A stretch of DNA of 64,000 nucleotides from Cecembia rubra (GTDB lineage: Bacteria; Bacteroidota; Bacteroidia; Cytophagales; Cyclobacteriaceae): NCBI RefSeq assembly GCF_003014575.1, contig NZ_PYGF01000007.1, forward strand, positions 212,580-276,579, read 5' to 3'. Of the stretch, positions 8,999 to 17,665 are shown piece after piece. Made by a program: the position numbers and the translations under genes. Position 1 is the first letter of the stretch. Each line of letters starts with the position of its first letter. The notes beneath the pieces are model-generated. The model did not search any database and was not told the DNA's origin. It worked only from the letters and a program-made list of their open reading frames with translations.

Positions 8999-9092
8999 CT
9001 ATGCCAGATCACATGCATGGGAATAATGCCTGTCTTTTATACTGCAAAATAAATGTACAGCAGCTGAATTAACAGTCCTTAAATGTGAAGAT

Positions 9093-9269
9093 TTTGTTAA
9101 CATTAGCTGCATTGATTGGGGCTTTTTTTCTCTCTTGTGTCAAAAAATGAAAAAAAATCGACCATTTTTGCCTAAATTTGATTGGTATTTATGGCAAATG
9201 CTTGCTTTTTTCTCTTAAAAACGAAGAAATGGCAGGTTTTATTTTCTAATTAACAATTTGTTAACATTA
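9093..9269. promoter_or_regulatory. Paired TTTGTTAACATTA operators (9093-9105 and 9257-9269)
   Basis: The 13-mer TTTGTTAACATTA occurs twice in the same orientation within this intergenic region. Each copy contains the perfect palindrome TGTTAACA. The second copy ends 18 bases before the -7 box of the rightward gene, overlapping its -33 region. The first lies about 40 bases upstream of the likely leftward -7 box. The arrangement fits a shared regulator acting on both transporter genes, but no regulator is encoded alongside. Confidence 0.45.
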
Positions 9270-9287
9270 AAACGGATTAATCTTCTT

Positions 9288-9295
9288 TAACTTTG
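9288..9295 (+). promoter_or_regulatory. Bacteroidota -7 box of the PiT-like gene
   Basis: TAACTTTG matches TAnnTTTG exactly and lies 33 bases before the ATG. A TTTG at 9257-9260 is too far away (27 bases) for a standard -33 element, so activator help is plausible. Confidence 0.55.
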
Positions 9296-9328
9296 CATCG
9301 GCTTTAGCTAAGAAACTTACCTCCCTTT

Positions 9329-10459
9329 ATGGCCAAACTTAAAGACCAAAACATCAATCAGGACGCACTGTCCAAAGTTGCCTATTCACTTTTTGATTTT
9401 ACCAAAAAAGAAAAATCCTTTCTCGTAGTTATCTGTATTTTGATTTCGATTGCAGGTATAATCAGTCCATTTACCTATTTGGCAATGTGGTTCGGGTTTG
9501 CCCTGGCGGCTTACTCTGCGATAGCCAATGACAGTATTCAGACCATCGGAACATTTATCGCCTCCAATTCGAGAACCAGATGGTATTGGCTGTGGTTGTT
9601 TATGGGCTTGATATTCGTAGCTACGGTGACCTATAGCTGGTTTATTTACAATGGTGATGTGAGTTACCAAAGGTTACAGGTTCCTGGTTTGGACAAATCT
9701 CCTGACAACTTTGTGTTTCTACAGCTAGCAGCACCAATTGTCTTGCTTGTAATGACAAGGCTCAGAATGCCTGTTTCTACGACATTTCTATTATTGAATG
9801 TATTTACCTACAAAGCAAATACCATATTAGATGTGATGAAAAAAAGCTTTATGGGCTACCTTTTGGCTTTTTTCATTGCGATCATAGTTTGGTTCGCTAT
9901 CGAAAAATTGGTGAAGAATTTTTTGAAAGGAAAGGCAAAACCACATTGGTATGTCTTTCAATGGTTCACCTCTGGAACACTTTGGGCTGTTTGGATAATG
10001 CAAGATGCAGCTAACATTGCTGTTTTTCTTCCACGTCAATTGAGTGTCTGGGAATTCTTAGGTTATGCAGGTTTTATTTTCATTGGACTAGGTTTCTTGT
10101 TCTACATGAAAGGAGATAGGATACAGTCAATTGTCAATGAAAAAACCCGTGTGACTGATGTTAGGGCCGCTACATTGGTGGACTTTGTATATGCAATTAT
10201 CCTGTTCTATTTCAAGATGCTTAACAATGTACCCATGAGTACCACTTGGGTGTTTATCGGTTTGTTAGGTGGTAGAGAATTGGCTATAGCGCTTTCTAAA
10301 TCCAAAAAATTGAGCAAGAGAAAAGCAAGAATTTACCGTGCATATACATTGGCAAGAAAGGACATTTTTAAAGCCACCATTGGCCTTATAGTTTCCCTAA
10401 TCCTGGCTTTGATTATCAATGAAGGAGTCAGAAATGAAATTTTTGATCTTTTCAGATAA
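9329..10459 (+). CDS. Divergent PiT-like (PHO-4 family) permease
   Basis: This 376-residue membrane protein has about ten hydrophobic segments. It is not an obvious member of a named family, but its two halves repeat the hallmarks of inorganic phosphate transporter PiT. The first half has AIANDSIQTIGTFIAS (Asn67-Asp68, compare GANDVANAFGT) and MPVSTT (148-152). The second half has MQDAANIAV (Asp226, Asn229) and VPMSTT (302-306). PxSTT after an N/D-rich helix, present twice, is the PiT pattern. Substrate is therefore probably an anion such as phosphate, by inference. It is divergent from a Na/Pi cotransporter gene and ends in a strong terminator. Confidence 0.65.
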   Translation: MAKLKDQNINQDALSKVAYSLFDFTKKEKSFLVVICILISIAGIISPFTYLAMWFGFALAAYSAIANDSIQTIGTFIASNSRTRWYWLWLFMGLIFVATVTYSWFIYNGDVSYQRLQVPGLDKSPDNFVFLQLAAPIVLLVMTRLRMPVSTTFLLLNVFTYKANTILDVMKKSFMGYLLAFFIAIIVWFAIEKLVKNFLKGKAKPHWYVFQWFTSGTLWAVWIMQDAANIAVFLPRQLSVWEFLGYAGFIFIGLGFLFYMKGDRIQSIVNEKTRVTDVRAATLVDFVYAIILFYFKMLNNVPMSTTWVFIGLLGGRELAIALSKSKKLSKRKARIYRAYTLARKDIFKATIGLIVSLILALIINEGVRNEIFDLFR

Positions 10460-10469
10460 TATATAAACC

Positions 10470-10505
10470 AACCCCATGCCTCTCAAGCATGGGGTTTTTA
10501 TTTTC
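10470..10505 (+). terminator. Rho-independent terminator of the PiT-like gene
   Basis: Stem AACCCCATGC / GCATGGGGTT with a 7-8 base loop, followed by a T tract. Confidence 0.9.
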
Positions 10506-10737
10506 TGAAATCCGTCTTTTGACTTCTGCCTTCGAATCGATCCTTCCAACCTTTCTTGCTTATCTACAAGAAATAAGACCAGTCAACATAGGCTTCCGCT
10601 TCCAGAACATCCCCTAAATCCCAACAAGCAATCGAGTCTTGTCTCTTGCTGTCTCTTATTTCTGAAATTAGGATTTCCCACTTGACAGAAATGCAGTCCA
10701 ATCTCAAGCTTCTCTTCTCTCGCTTCTCCTTTTTTGC
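10506..10737. other. Pyrimidine-rich intergenic stretch
   Basis: No gene is seen. The top strand is strongly C/T biased, with repeated CTTCTC, TTGTCTC and CTTTTGACTTC-like words. The bias resembles low-complexity intergenic filler in related genomes. It ends at the tadA -7 box. Confidence 0.35.
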
Positions 10738-10745
10738 TATTTTTG
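10738..10745 (+). promoter_or_regulatory. Bacteroidota -7 box that fixes the tadA start
   Basis: TATTTTTG is a perfect TAnnTTTG. Transcription would begin near 10750, downstream of the in-frame ATG at 10734 and just before the ATG at 10761. This argues for the later start. Confidence 0.55.
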
Positions 10746-10760
10746 AACAAAATACTTTCC

Positions 10761-11204
10761 ATGGAACTCTTTTCTGATGCCTACTTTATGAACGAGGCCT
10801 TTAAACAGGCCAAACTGGCTTTTGAGGAAGAAGAGATTCCTGTAGGAGCGGTAATTGTATGCAGAAATAAAATAATTGCCCGGGCTTATAACCAAACAGA
10901 AAAGCTCACTGATGCCACAGCCCATGCTGAAATGATTGCTATCACCGCAGCAGCCAATGCCCTAGGAGCAAAATACCTTCCTGAATGTAAGCTATATGTC
11001 ACCCTCGAACCCTGTGTCATGTGTGCCGGAGCCAGTTTCTGGTCACAGTTGGGAGAGCTACATTATGGTGCCTCAGATCCCAAAAGAGGGTTTTCGCTTA
11101 TACAGGAGAGAATATTACATCCTAAAACCAAAGTGACAAAAGGATTAATGGCCAAAGAATCCAAGAATTTATTGGATGAATTCTTTAAAAAGTTAAGAAA
11201 TTAA
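10761..11204 (+). CDS. tadA: tRNA-specific adenosine deaminase
   Basis: TadA converts adenosine 34 to inosine in the tRNA-Arg(ACG) anticodon. The zinc/catalytic motifs are present: HAEM, with zinc-binding His and proton-shuttling Glu, and PCVMC, with the two zinc cysteines. EEIPVGAVIV is the usual beginning of the deaminase fold. The frame is open from 10734, but ATG 10761 (MELFSDAYFMNEAF) gives the normal family start, 147 residues, and lies just downstream of a -7 box. Free cytosine/guanine deaminases are related, but DPKRGF and the overall length favour TadA. Confidence 0.93.
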   Translation: MELFSDAYFMNEAFKQAKLAFEEEEIPVGAVIVCRNKIIARAYNQTEKLTDATAHAEMIAITAAANALGAKYLPECKLYVTLEPCVMCAGASFWSQLGELHYGASDPKRGFSLIQERILHPKTKVTKGLMAKESKNLLDEFFKKLRN

Positions 11205-11312
11205 ATCCTTTTTGCAGGATACAGAACCATTTTCCCACCAATTGGGTTAATTATTTGTAAATTCTTTCGGAATTTTAATTTTCATGTTTCACCATAAACG
11301 CAAAAGATAAAA

Positions 11313-11915
11313 ATGGCTTTTGAACTACCAAAACTACCTTATGATTTTAATGCGCTTGAACCACATATAGATGCGCGCACAATGGAAATCCATCATGGAA
11401 AGCACCACAATGCTTACGTTACCAATCTGAACAATGCCATTGCCGGGACAGATTTGGAAAACAAAAGTTTGGAAGAATTAATGCTTGTCGCTGGCTCTAA
11501 TACCGCAGTAAGAAATAACGGTGGAGGTCATTATAACCATAACCTATTCTGGACTATCCTTTCTCCTAATGGTGGAGGAGCTCCGACCGGGGAATTGGCA
11601 GATGCCATCAATGCCAAATTCGGCACTTTTGAAGCATTCAAAGAGGAGTTCAATAAAGCAGCTGCTACCAGATTCGGTTCTGGTTGGGCATGGCTATCGG
11701 TGACAGCCAATGGTTTGGCCGTAAGCTCTACTCCAAATCAAGATAATCCTTTGATGGATGTAGTTGAAGTAAAAGGTACCCCTATCTTGGGCCTTGATGT
11801 ATGGGAGCATGCTTACTACCTACATTATCAAAACAGAAGACCGGATTATATCGGGGCTTTCTGGAACGTGATCAATTGGGCTGAAGTTAGCAAAAGATAC
11901 GCTGCTGCTAAGTAA
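11313..11915 (+). CDS. Superoxide dismutase, Fe/Mn family
   Basis: This 200-residue enzyme dismutates superoxide to hydrogen peroxide and oxygen. The four metal ligands are visible: His27 in MEIHHGKHH, His76 in [10 protein letters not shown], and Asp162 and His166 in [13 protein letters not shown]. No signal peptide, so it acts in the cytoplasm. GSGWAWL precedes the C-terminal ligands as expected. Whether iron or manganese is used cannot be settled from sequence alone. It is a single gene followed by a terminator. Confidence 0.96.
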   Translation: MAFELPKLPYDFNALEPHIDARTMEIHHGKHHNAYVTNLNNAIAGTDLENKSLEELMLVAGSNTAVRNNGGGHYNHNLFWTILSPNGGGAPTGELADAINAKFGTFEAFKEEFNKAAATRFGSGWAWLSVTANGLAVSSTPNQDNPLMDVVEVKGTPILGLDVWEHAYYLHYQNRRPDYIGAFWNVINWAEVSKRYAAAK

Positions 11916-11943
11916 GCTATACAACAGAAACAGTAACGATACA

Positions 11944-11976
11944 GGCCTTGGGGATTTTTTCCCAAGGCTTTTTTTG
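11944..11976 (+). terminator. Rho-independent terminator after superoxide dismutase
   Basis: CCTTGGGGA / TCCCAAGG stem with a T-rich loop, followed by seven T residues. Confidence 0.85.
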
Positions 11977-11990
11977 TACGCATAGCGTAC
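11976..11990. repeat. Perfect inverted repeat GTACGC-ATA-GCGTAC
   Basis: A six-base perfect inverted repeat with a three-base spacer directly follows the superoxide dismutase terminator, about 150 bases upstream of the TonB-dependent receptor gene. It could be a protein-binding site or chance. Confidence 0.35.
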
Positions 11991-12137
11991 GATTCATGTG
12001 TTCGTAAATGATACACCTATGAAATAGATCATTATTATAAAACCCAGTAAATCAGTTAATTATAATGAATTTTTTGAACTGGCACTGGATTTTCATAGGA
12101 GTTGGCACAGAACATTGAAATCTAAACCAACTATTTT

Positions 12138-14570
12138 ATGAAAATCTCAACCCAAGTATTTGTAGTGCTTTTGACCTTCTTTTTAGGAATGAGCAACTTG
12201 GCAGCTAAGGAGTTTTCCCAGATTACAGGCCGGGTAGCAGACGGGAAGGGTGATTTCCTTCCTTTTGCCAATGTAGCATTGGTCGAAACCGAGTCTGGTA
12301 TATTACTGACCGGTGCTGTAACTGGAGATGACGGAAAGTTTCATATAGAATCAGCTAGGTCAGGAAAAGTTCATCTGGTAGTTTCTTCAATAGGATTTGA
12401 AACCTTCAAGACGGAGCCTTTTGATATCAAACCGGGAACCAATAAGGATTTTGGGATGATTACCATCAAAGAAGAAGCAGGGAAACTTTCAGAAGTAACT
12501 GTAAGAGCGACAAGACCGGAGATCATCGTAGAGGCGGACAAAACCATCGTGAATGTCGAAGGCTCTGTTTTGGCAGATGGCAATACAGCATTGGAAGTGA
12601 TAGGAAGGTCCCCAGGAGTATATGTAGATGAAAATGATCAGATCAATTTGAATGGAAGACCTGGTGTAACCGTGATGATCAATGACCGGCAGACTTACAT
12701 GAGTGCTGCTGACCTTGCTCAATTTTTAAGGTCTATTCCTGCTGAAAACATAAAAAGTATTGAAATCATAAACAACCCTCCATCCCGGTTTGATGCGGAA
12801 GGAGGTGCTGGTATTATTAACCTTAGGTTAAAAAAGAACAATATTGACGGCATGTTTGGCAATGTGAGTTTGGGGGGTATTTACAATGGAATTTTTGGAC
12901 CTAATGCAGGCTTGTCCCTTAACGTCAAGAAAGGCAAATGGACCAATCAGGCCAGTCTGAACTACAATGAATTCAATTTTGTAAATGAACTTGATATCAG
13001 CAGGAATTTTCAATTAGAACAGGGAGTATCCAATTTCCACCAAAATGGTAATATTACAACCTACAATAAGAGCTTATTTTTCAATGGTGGAAGTGATTAC
13101 GAAATCAATTCAAACCACAGCGTGGGTATAACTGTCCAGGCATCTGAATATAATGGGGAAAACATTGGTAGGTCCCTTACAGAAATCAATAATCCAGGAA
13201 CGGAAGATGTGTTTTTCTTGAGATCCCGCAATGATTCTGATTCAAGAAACAGAAGGGTATTCGGAAATTTCCATTATGTGGGTGTACTGGATTCATTGGG
13301 TACCAAGTTGACATCAGATTTGGATTATACCAGGATGGTTTCTTCTTCTAATTCGCTTTTGACAAATAACAATTGGGTCAATGAGAATGAGCCACTTTCC
13401 ACGAGAGACTTTATCCTCACATTAAATGATATGGACTATTCCATTTTCACAGCGAAAGTTGACTTTATTAGACCATTAGGTAAAGGAAGGGTGTTTGAAA
13501 GTGGGCTTAAAGGAAGTTGGGTAAAATCAGACAACAATCTGGATTTGAGTAAGGCGGTTGAAGACGAACCTTTCCAGCCTGATCCCAATAGCAACAGGTT
13601 CATCTATGAAGAAAATGTATTGGCAGCTTATGCTTCCTACAAAAGTAAGTTTGCTGAGAATGTAAGCTTTCAGGCAGGATTGAGGACAGAGTACTCCGAT
13701 ATTACCGGTAATTCTGTTACTTTGGATCAGGTAAATAAGCAAAATTACATCGACCTTTTCCCGAGTTTAAGTGTTCAGCAAAAAGTCAGCAAGGATTATC
13801 AAATTATCTACAATGCCAATAGGAGAATTACAAGACCCAACTACAGACTGTTGAACCCATTTGTGTATTACATAGATCCATTGACCACTGAAGAAGGAAA
13901 TCCCAATCTCCGTCCTCAATATGCCCATAACCTTGAAATGAACCATGTAGTAAAAGGTGCGTATCAGTTCACCGTTGGTTATTCCCTGACCAATGATGTA
14001 TTCCAGCAAATTTTTACCCAAGATGAAGAGTCCAGAACCACTACTACTTATACTGCGAATTTGGATAGAGCGAAGACCTGGAATTTTAGGGCCATGATTC
14101 CTGTGGAAATCCGCTCTTGGTGGAATACCAGCAACATGGTTCAAGTTACCAATTCTGCTTGGAAATCCCAGATTGGAGATGCCCTGTTGGATGTTTCCCA
14201 GACCTCTTACACGTTGAGAACCCAGCATAACTTCAATTTACCGGCCGGATTCAGGGCAGAATTGATGGGGATGTATATCGGTCCTGCACAATACGGACAG
14301 GCCACAATTAAAGGTTTTGGATGGGTAGATTTGGGAATCACCAAAAGCTTGATGAAAGACAAGATGACCCTTACTTTAAATGGAACAGATTTGTTTGCCA
14401 GTCAGGTTATCCGAGCCAATGTGCAGTTTGATAATATTGATACCCAGTTCAGACAATATCGAAATACTCAAGGGGTAAGATTCACCCTCAGGTATAAGTT
14501 TGCCAAAGGAGAAAGCTTCAGGGTATCCAATAGAAGTGGAAGTACTGAAGAAAGAAACAGGTTGGATTAA
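12138..14570 (+). CDS. TonB-dependent receptor, outer-membrane beta-barrel family
   Basis: This 810-residue protein has a signal peptide (about 1-23) and a carboxypeptidase-regulatory-like Ig domain at about 28-110, with ITGRVADGKGDFLPFANVAL and SSIGFETFKT. A plug-like region (130-230) includes NGRPGVTVMINDRQTYM and ENIKSIEIINNPPSRFDAEG. A long beta-barrel of the OMP_b-brl_3 type follows to the C-terminus. Such receptors import ligands through the outer membrane using TonB energy. This subtype is usually not paired with SusD, and none is nearby. The substrate is unknown. The gene is monocistronic, ending in a terminator. Confidence 0.9.
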   Translation: MKISTQVFVVLLTFFLGMSNLAAKEFSQITGRVADGKGDFLPFANVALVETESGILLTGAVTGDDGKFHIESARSGKVHLVVSSIGFETFKTEPFDIKPGTNKDFGMITIKEEAGKLSEVTVRATRPEIIVEADKTIVNVEGSVLADGNTALEVIGRSPGVYVDENDQINLNGRPGVTVMINDRQTYMSAADLAQFLRSIPAENIKSIEIINNPPSRFDAEGGAGIINLRLKKNNIDGMFGNVSLGGIYNGIFGPNAGLSLNVKKGKWTNQASLNYNEFNFVNELDISRNFQLEQGVSNFHQNGNITTYNKSLFFNGGSDYEINSNHSVGITVQASEYNGENIGRSLTEINNPGTEDVFFLRSRNDSDSRNRRVFGNFHYVGVLDSLGTKLTSDLDYTRMVSSSNSLLTNNNWVNENEPLSTRDFILTLNDMDYSIFTAKVDFIRPLGKGRVFESGLKGSWVKSDNNLDLSKAVEDEPFQPDPNSNRFIYEENVLAAYASYKSKFAENVSFQAGLRTEYSDITGNSVTLDQVNKQNYIDLFPSLSVQQKVSKDYQIIYNANRRITRPNYRLLNPFVYYIDPLTTEEGNPNLRPQYAHNLEMNHVVKGAYQFTVGYSLTNDVFQQIFTQDEESRTTTTYTANLDRAKTWNFRAMIPVEIRSWWNTSNMVQVTNSAWKSQIGDALLDVSQTSYTLRTQHNFNLPAGFRAELMGMYIGPAQYGQATIKGFGWVDLGITKSLMKDKMTLTLNGTDLFASQVIRANVQFDNIDTQFRQYRNTQGVRFTLRYKFAKGESFRVSNRSGSTEERNRLD

Positions 14571-14578
14571 ACTAAGGA

Positions 14579-14608
14579 CTCCTCCCAAAAATCGGGAGGA
14601 GTTTTTAG
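14579..14608 (+). terminator. Rho-independent terminator after the TonB-dependent receptor
   Basis: Perfect CTCCTCCC / GGGAGGAG stem, loop AAAAATC, followed by TTTTT. Confidence 0.88.
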
Positions 14609-14613
14609 CTTTG
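14606..14613 (+). promoter_or_regulatory. Bacteroidota -7 box for the beta-lactamase-like gene
   Basis: TAGCTTTG matches TAnnTTTG and lies 25 bases before the ATG at 14639. It overlaps the T tract of the preceding terminator. Confidence 0.45.
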
Positions 14614-14638
14614 TAGGATTGGAGCTAAATTTACTTTT

Positions 14639-15958
14639 ATGAAAAAGGCGATTGTAATGTTTACCCTAATTGGAGTCACTATGGCTTCAGTTATTGCACA
14701 AGACTTTAATAGGGCCAAATTGGATGAGTTTTTTGATGTTTTGGAAGCCAATGACAGAGTGATGGGCTCGGTGTTACTTTATTATCGTGGGGAGCCCATT
14801 TACCAGAAGTCCTTTGGTTACGCAGATCGTAGCGAAAAAATTCCCTTAACCAAAGAAAGTAAATTTAGGGTAGGCTCTATTTCCAAAACCTTTACCTCTG
14901 TACTTGTTTTCAAGGCCATAGAAGAGGGAAGGCTCAATTTGGTACAAAGTATTGAAGGCTTTTTCCCAGAGTTGCCCAATGCCGAAAAAATAACATTGAG
15001 TGATCTGCTAAGCCACAGGAGTGGTATTTATAGCTTTACCTCAAGCCAGGATTACCTGACCTGGAACACAGTCCCTAAGTCAAGAGAAGAATTGTATCAG
15101 ATAATACTTGCAGGAAAGAGTGAATTTGAACCTGGCACAAAAGCCAATTATTCTAATCCGAACTATGTGCTTTTGACCTGGATTTTGGAGGATACCTATC
15201 AGGAGTCTTACCCCTATTTATTGCAAAAGTATGTTTTAGGTCCCCTTGGTCTGAACAACACCTACATCGGTGAGGAATTTTCACCTGACCAAGGGGAGGT
15301 TTTATCTTACAGATTTTTGGGAGAGTGGCAACAGGAAAGCATTACTGATATGTCCATCCCTTTAGGTGCCGGAGCACTTGTTTCCACGCCCGGAGATTTG
15401 ACGGTTTTTATTAGAGCATTATTTGAAGGGAAATTAATCAGTGAGGCCAGTCTCTCCCAAATGACAGAATTGAGGGACAATTACGGACGCGGAATATTTA
15501 AATTTCCTTTTTATGATCATTTTGCCTATGGCCATGATGGGGGCATAGATGGGTTCATGGCTTCTTTAAGTTACTTTCCAGAGAAAGACCTCGCATATTC
15601 ACTGACCTTGAACGGGGCCAATATGGATCCTAATCAGATTTCTATTGCTGTGTTGAGCGCATTTTTTGGAAAGGATTTTGACATTCCACAATTCTCCGAT
15701 GATTCCTTTACGGAAGAGGAATTGGATGCTTTTGTCGGGGTTTACGGGGCTCCCGGTTTTCCTTTGGATATTACCATCAGAAGACAGAAGCTGGCACTCA
15801 TGGCACAGGCCACCGGCCAACCTGAATTTTTATTGGAGCATGATGAGGGAACTACTTTTGTTTTCCGATTGGCCAATCTTTCTATTGAATTTCAGCCGGA
15901 AAATGATCAGCTGACTTTGTCCCAATCGGGGATGAAATTCGTATTGAAGAAGAAATGA
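14639..15958 (+). CDS. Serine hydrolase, class C beta-lactamase / PBP-like
   Basis: This 439-residue secreted protein has a signal peptide (1-20, cleaved after IA). All three motifs of the beta-lactamase-related serine hydrolases are present: Ser80-x-x-Lys83 (SISK), Tyr171-Ser-Asn173, and His299-Asp-Gly301 in place of KTG. Members include esterases, D-aminopeptidases and class C beta-lactamases. A C-terminal beta domain (about 345-439) fits the esterase/peptidase-like forms. A role as a real antibiotic resistance enzyme is not implied. Its stop codon abuts the stop of the convergent Wzi-like gene with no base between. Confidence 0.88.
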   Translation: MKKAIVMFTLIGVTMASVIAQDFNRAKLDEFFDVLEANDRVMGSVLLYYRGEPIYQKSFGYADRSEKIPLTKESKFRVGSISKTFTSVLVFKAIEEGRLNLVQSIEGFFPELPNAEKITLSDLLSHRSGIYSFTSSQDYLTWNTVPKSREELYQIILAGKSEFEPGTKANYSNPNYVLLTWILEDTYQESYPYLLQKYVLGPLGLNNTYIGEEFSPDQGEVLSYRFLGEWQQESITDMSIPLGAGALVSTPGDLTVFIRALFEGKLISEASLSQMTELRDNYGRGIFKFPFYDHFAYGHDGGIDGFMASLSYFPEKDLAYSLTLNGANMDPNQISIAVLSAFFGKDFDIPQFSDDSFTEEELDAFVGVYGAPGFPLDITIRRQKLALMAQATGQPEFLLEHDEGTTFVFRLANLSIEFQPENDQLTLSQSGMKFVLKKK

Positions 15959-17665
15959 TTATTTGAAAATATAGCTAATTCCTACAGTAGCAACGAAGTT
16001 TTTTCTATCCAGTCCCGGAACAAAATACTGGTCGGGCTGATTTTCCAAAAACCACTTGTAATTTAGGGTATTGACATACTGGAAGTTGACATGAGCGAGA
16101 AGGTTTCCAAATCTCCAATCTGCCACCAAAGAAGGTACAAGGTCAACATATTTATTTCTCCAGTCTTTGGATTCCTCATAGCGGAAATAATAGAAATCAT
16201 TGTTATACACTATTCTTTCAAAATGAAAAGCTATTCGACTGAAATCCTTTACCCAAGCCAATTCCACCCAGTTGACATTAGCAGCAGGTCCGTACCCTAC
16301 TCCAAGTACCTGTCCATTGTGGGTATATCCGTGACGGACATGGTTATGTATATACCATGTGTCCAGGTTTCTTATACTTTCCCTTATGGTTTGTCCTGTT
16401 TGGGTCATTTCTGCACTGATTTGCAGGAATTGTCTATCCTTTTTTAGTGGCATCAAGTTGCTGAAACCAAAAGTAAATCCTCTGTTTCTCTCAGGGGTGA
16501 TAATAAAATCTGAGAACCTTCTGCTGTTTCCATTGGTTCCATATTCACCGTAAAATTCAAAATGTCCTTCTGGGCTAATCCATCTAAAAAAGCCAGAACT
16601 GAATTGTTGTCTTTTATCCCTAACAGGATTGCGTACATTGTTTAATCCTTTCTGGCCATTGAAGAAAGGCACATAATCACCGAACCTGTCCATATCTTCT
16701 AAATAGACATTATTGGTAGCGGCATAACCAAGAAAAAGTCCAGGGACCCATTTGGGTTTGTAACTCATTATAAATCCGGAAAGAAATCGTTGACCATTTT
16801 CCCGTTTGGGTATCAAAACATGATTTCCCTGAATATGATAACCTGGATGTGGAGGCAAAAAGCCAGAGGCATTTAATAAGCCACCAATCAACTGTCCCTC
16901 GAAGTGACCTATAGGACTTTCTATAGGCTTAAGCGTATTGGCTGTAAAGTGAAGGAATCCTTGGGCATTATTACTTAGTATAAGTGAATTGCGCCGGGAA
17001 GGGCCCCACCAGAGGTTTTCCGTGGAAACCCCAATAGAGAAACCACCAGGATTAAATCGGATACTGGATTGACCTGCAAGAATGCGGGTGTAAGGTCCCG
17101 TTCCAAATCGCTCAGGCATATCAATCCGGTTCATATATTCATAGTAATATAGGATTGTGGCTTGGTGTTCTATGGGGAAACCCAGATATTCTTTGTTTTG
17201 GGCATAGAGAATTTCGGGTTGCAATTGAACCGTAAGCTTGCCTTCCTTTAAAAATATTCCTGCACTGACCAAACTCTGGAAGCCTCTATTTGGGATCATT
17301 GCCCCATTGTTCAAGCCGAATGCATAATCAGAATTATACTGGGTACGGATGGAGACGGGCATTACGATTAGATGGTCTTTTTTGTTTTTGCCAAATACCT
17401 GATGCACCTCAGAATGTGCTAAATCCGTAAAAGTACTGTCCAAATCCAATCCATTTTCTCGGTCAAATGCATATGCAGGATGCAAGGGCCTGATGGCAAA
17501 GGAAGCATGTTCATTAAGCCTGCCCAATAATTGTTGCCTTCTCATGTATTCTTCCAAGACCGGGGTATTGAGTGGAACTGTCTGTGCATCTAGGCGATTG
17601 CTTAAAATCAGCAAGATGATTGTGAAGATAATATGGAGATTTGTTGATTTCATTTTCCTGCTCAT
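15959..17665 (-). CDS. Capsule assembly Wzi-family outer membrane protein
   Basis: This 568-residue protein has a signal peptide (cleavage near residue 27, LDAQ) and a long aromatic, beta-rich body ending in YIF/K, as expected for an outer-membrane barrel. It contains the ENLWWGPS motif and the repeated 'GPYTRILAGQSSIRF' region of Caps_assemb_Wzi proteins. Wzi family proteins attach capsular polysaccharide to the cell surface. The first four bases overlap the stop of the upstream lipoprotein gene (ATGA), so both are co-expressed. A second Met at 17653 is an alternative start. Confidence 0.88.
   Translation of the reverse strand: MSRKMKSTNLHIIFTIILLILSNRLDAQTVPLNTPVLEEYMRRQQLLGRLNEHASFAIRPLHPAYAFDRENGLDLDSTFTDLAHSEVHQVFGKNKKDHLIVMPVSIRTQYNSDYAFGLNNGAMIPNRGFQSLVSAGIFLKEGKLTVQLQPEILYAQNKEYLGFPIEHQATILYYYEYMNRIDMPERFGTGPYTRILAGQSSIRFNPGGFSIGVSTENLWWGPSRRNSLILSNNAQGFLHFTANTLKPIESPIGHFEGQLIGGLLNASGFLPPHPGYHIQGNHVLIPKRENGQRFLSGFIMSYKPKWVPGLFLGYAATNNVYLEDMDRFGDYVPFFNGQKGLNNVRNPVRDKRQQFSSGFFRWISPEGHFEFYGEYGTNGNSRRFSDFIITPERNRGFTFGFSNLMPLKKDRQFLQISAEMTQTGQTIRESIRNLDTWYIHNHVRHGYTHNGQVLGVGYGPAANVNWVELAWVKDFSRIAFHFERIVYNNDFYYFRYEESKDWRNKYVDLVPSLVADWRFGNLLAHVNFQYVNTLNYKWFLENQPDQYFVPGLDRKNFVATVGISYIFK

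Larger units (their letters stand above)
8999..9328. other. Divergent promoter region between two phosphate-permease-like genes
   Basis: AT-rich region with no gene. It holds two identical 13-bp words, a perfect -7 box for the rightward gene at 9288-9295, and an imperfect -7 box for the leftward gene (minus strand TTATTTTG) at 9045-9052. Confidence 0.7.

Noticed and set aside
10734..10760. Earlier ATG for tadA
   Set aside because: It lies upstream of the expected transcription start set by the -7 box at 10738-10745, and adds residues not seen in TadA.
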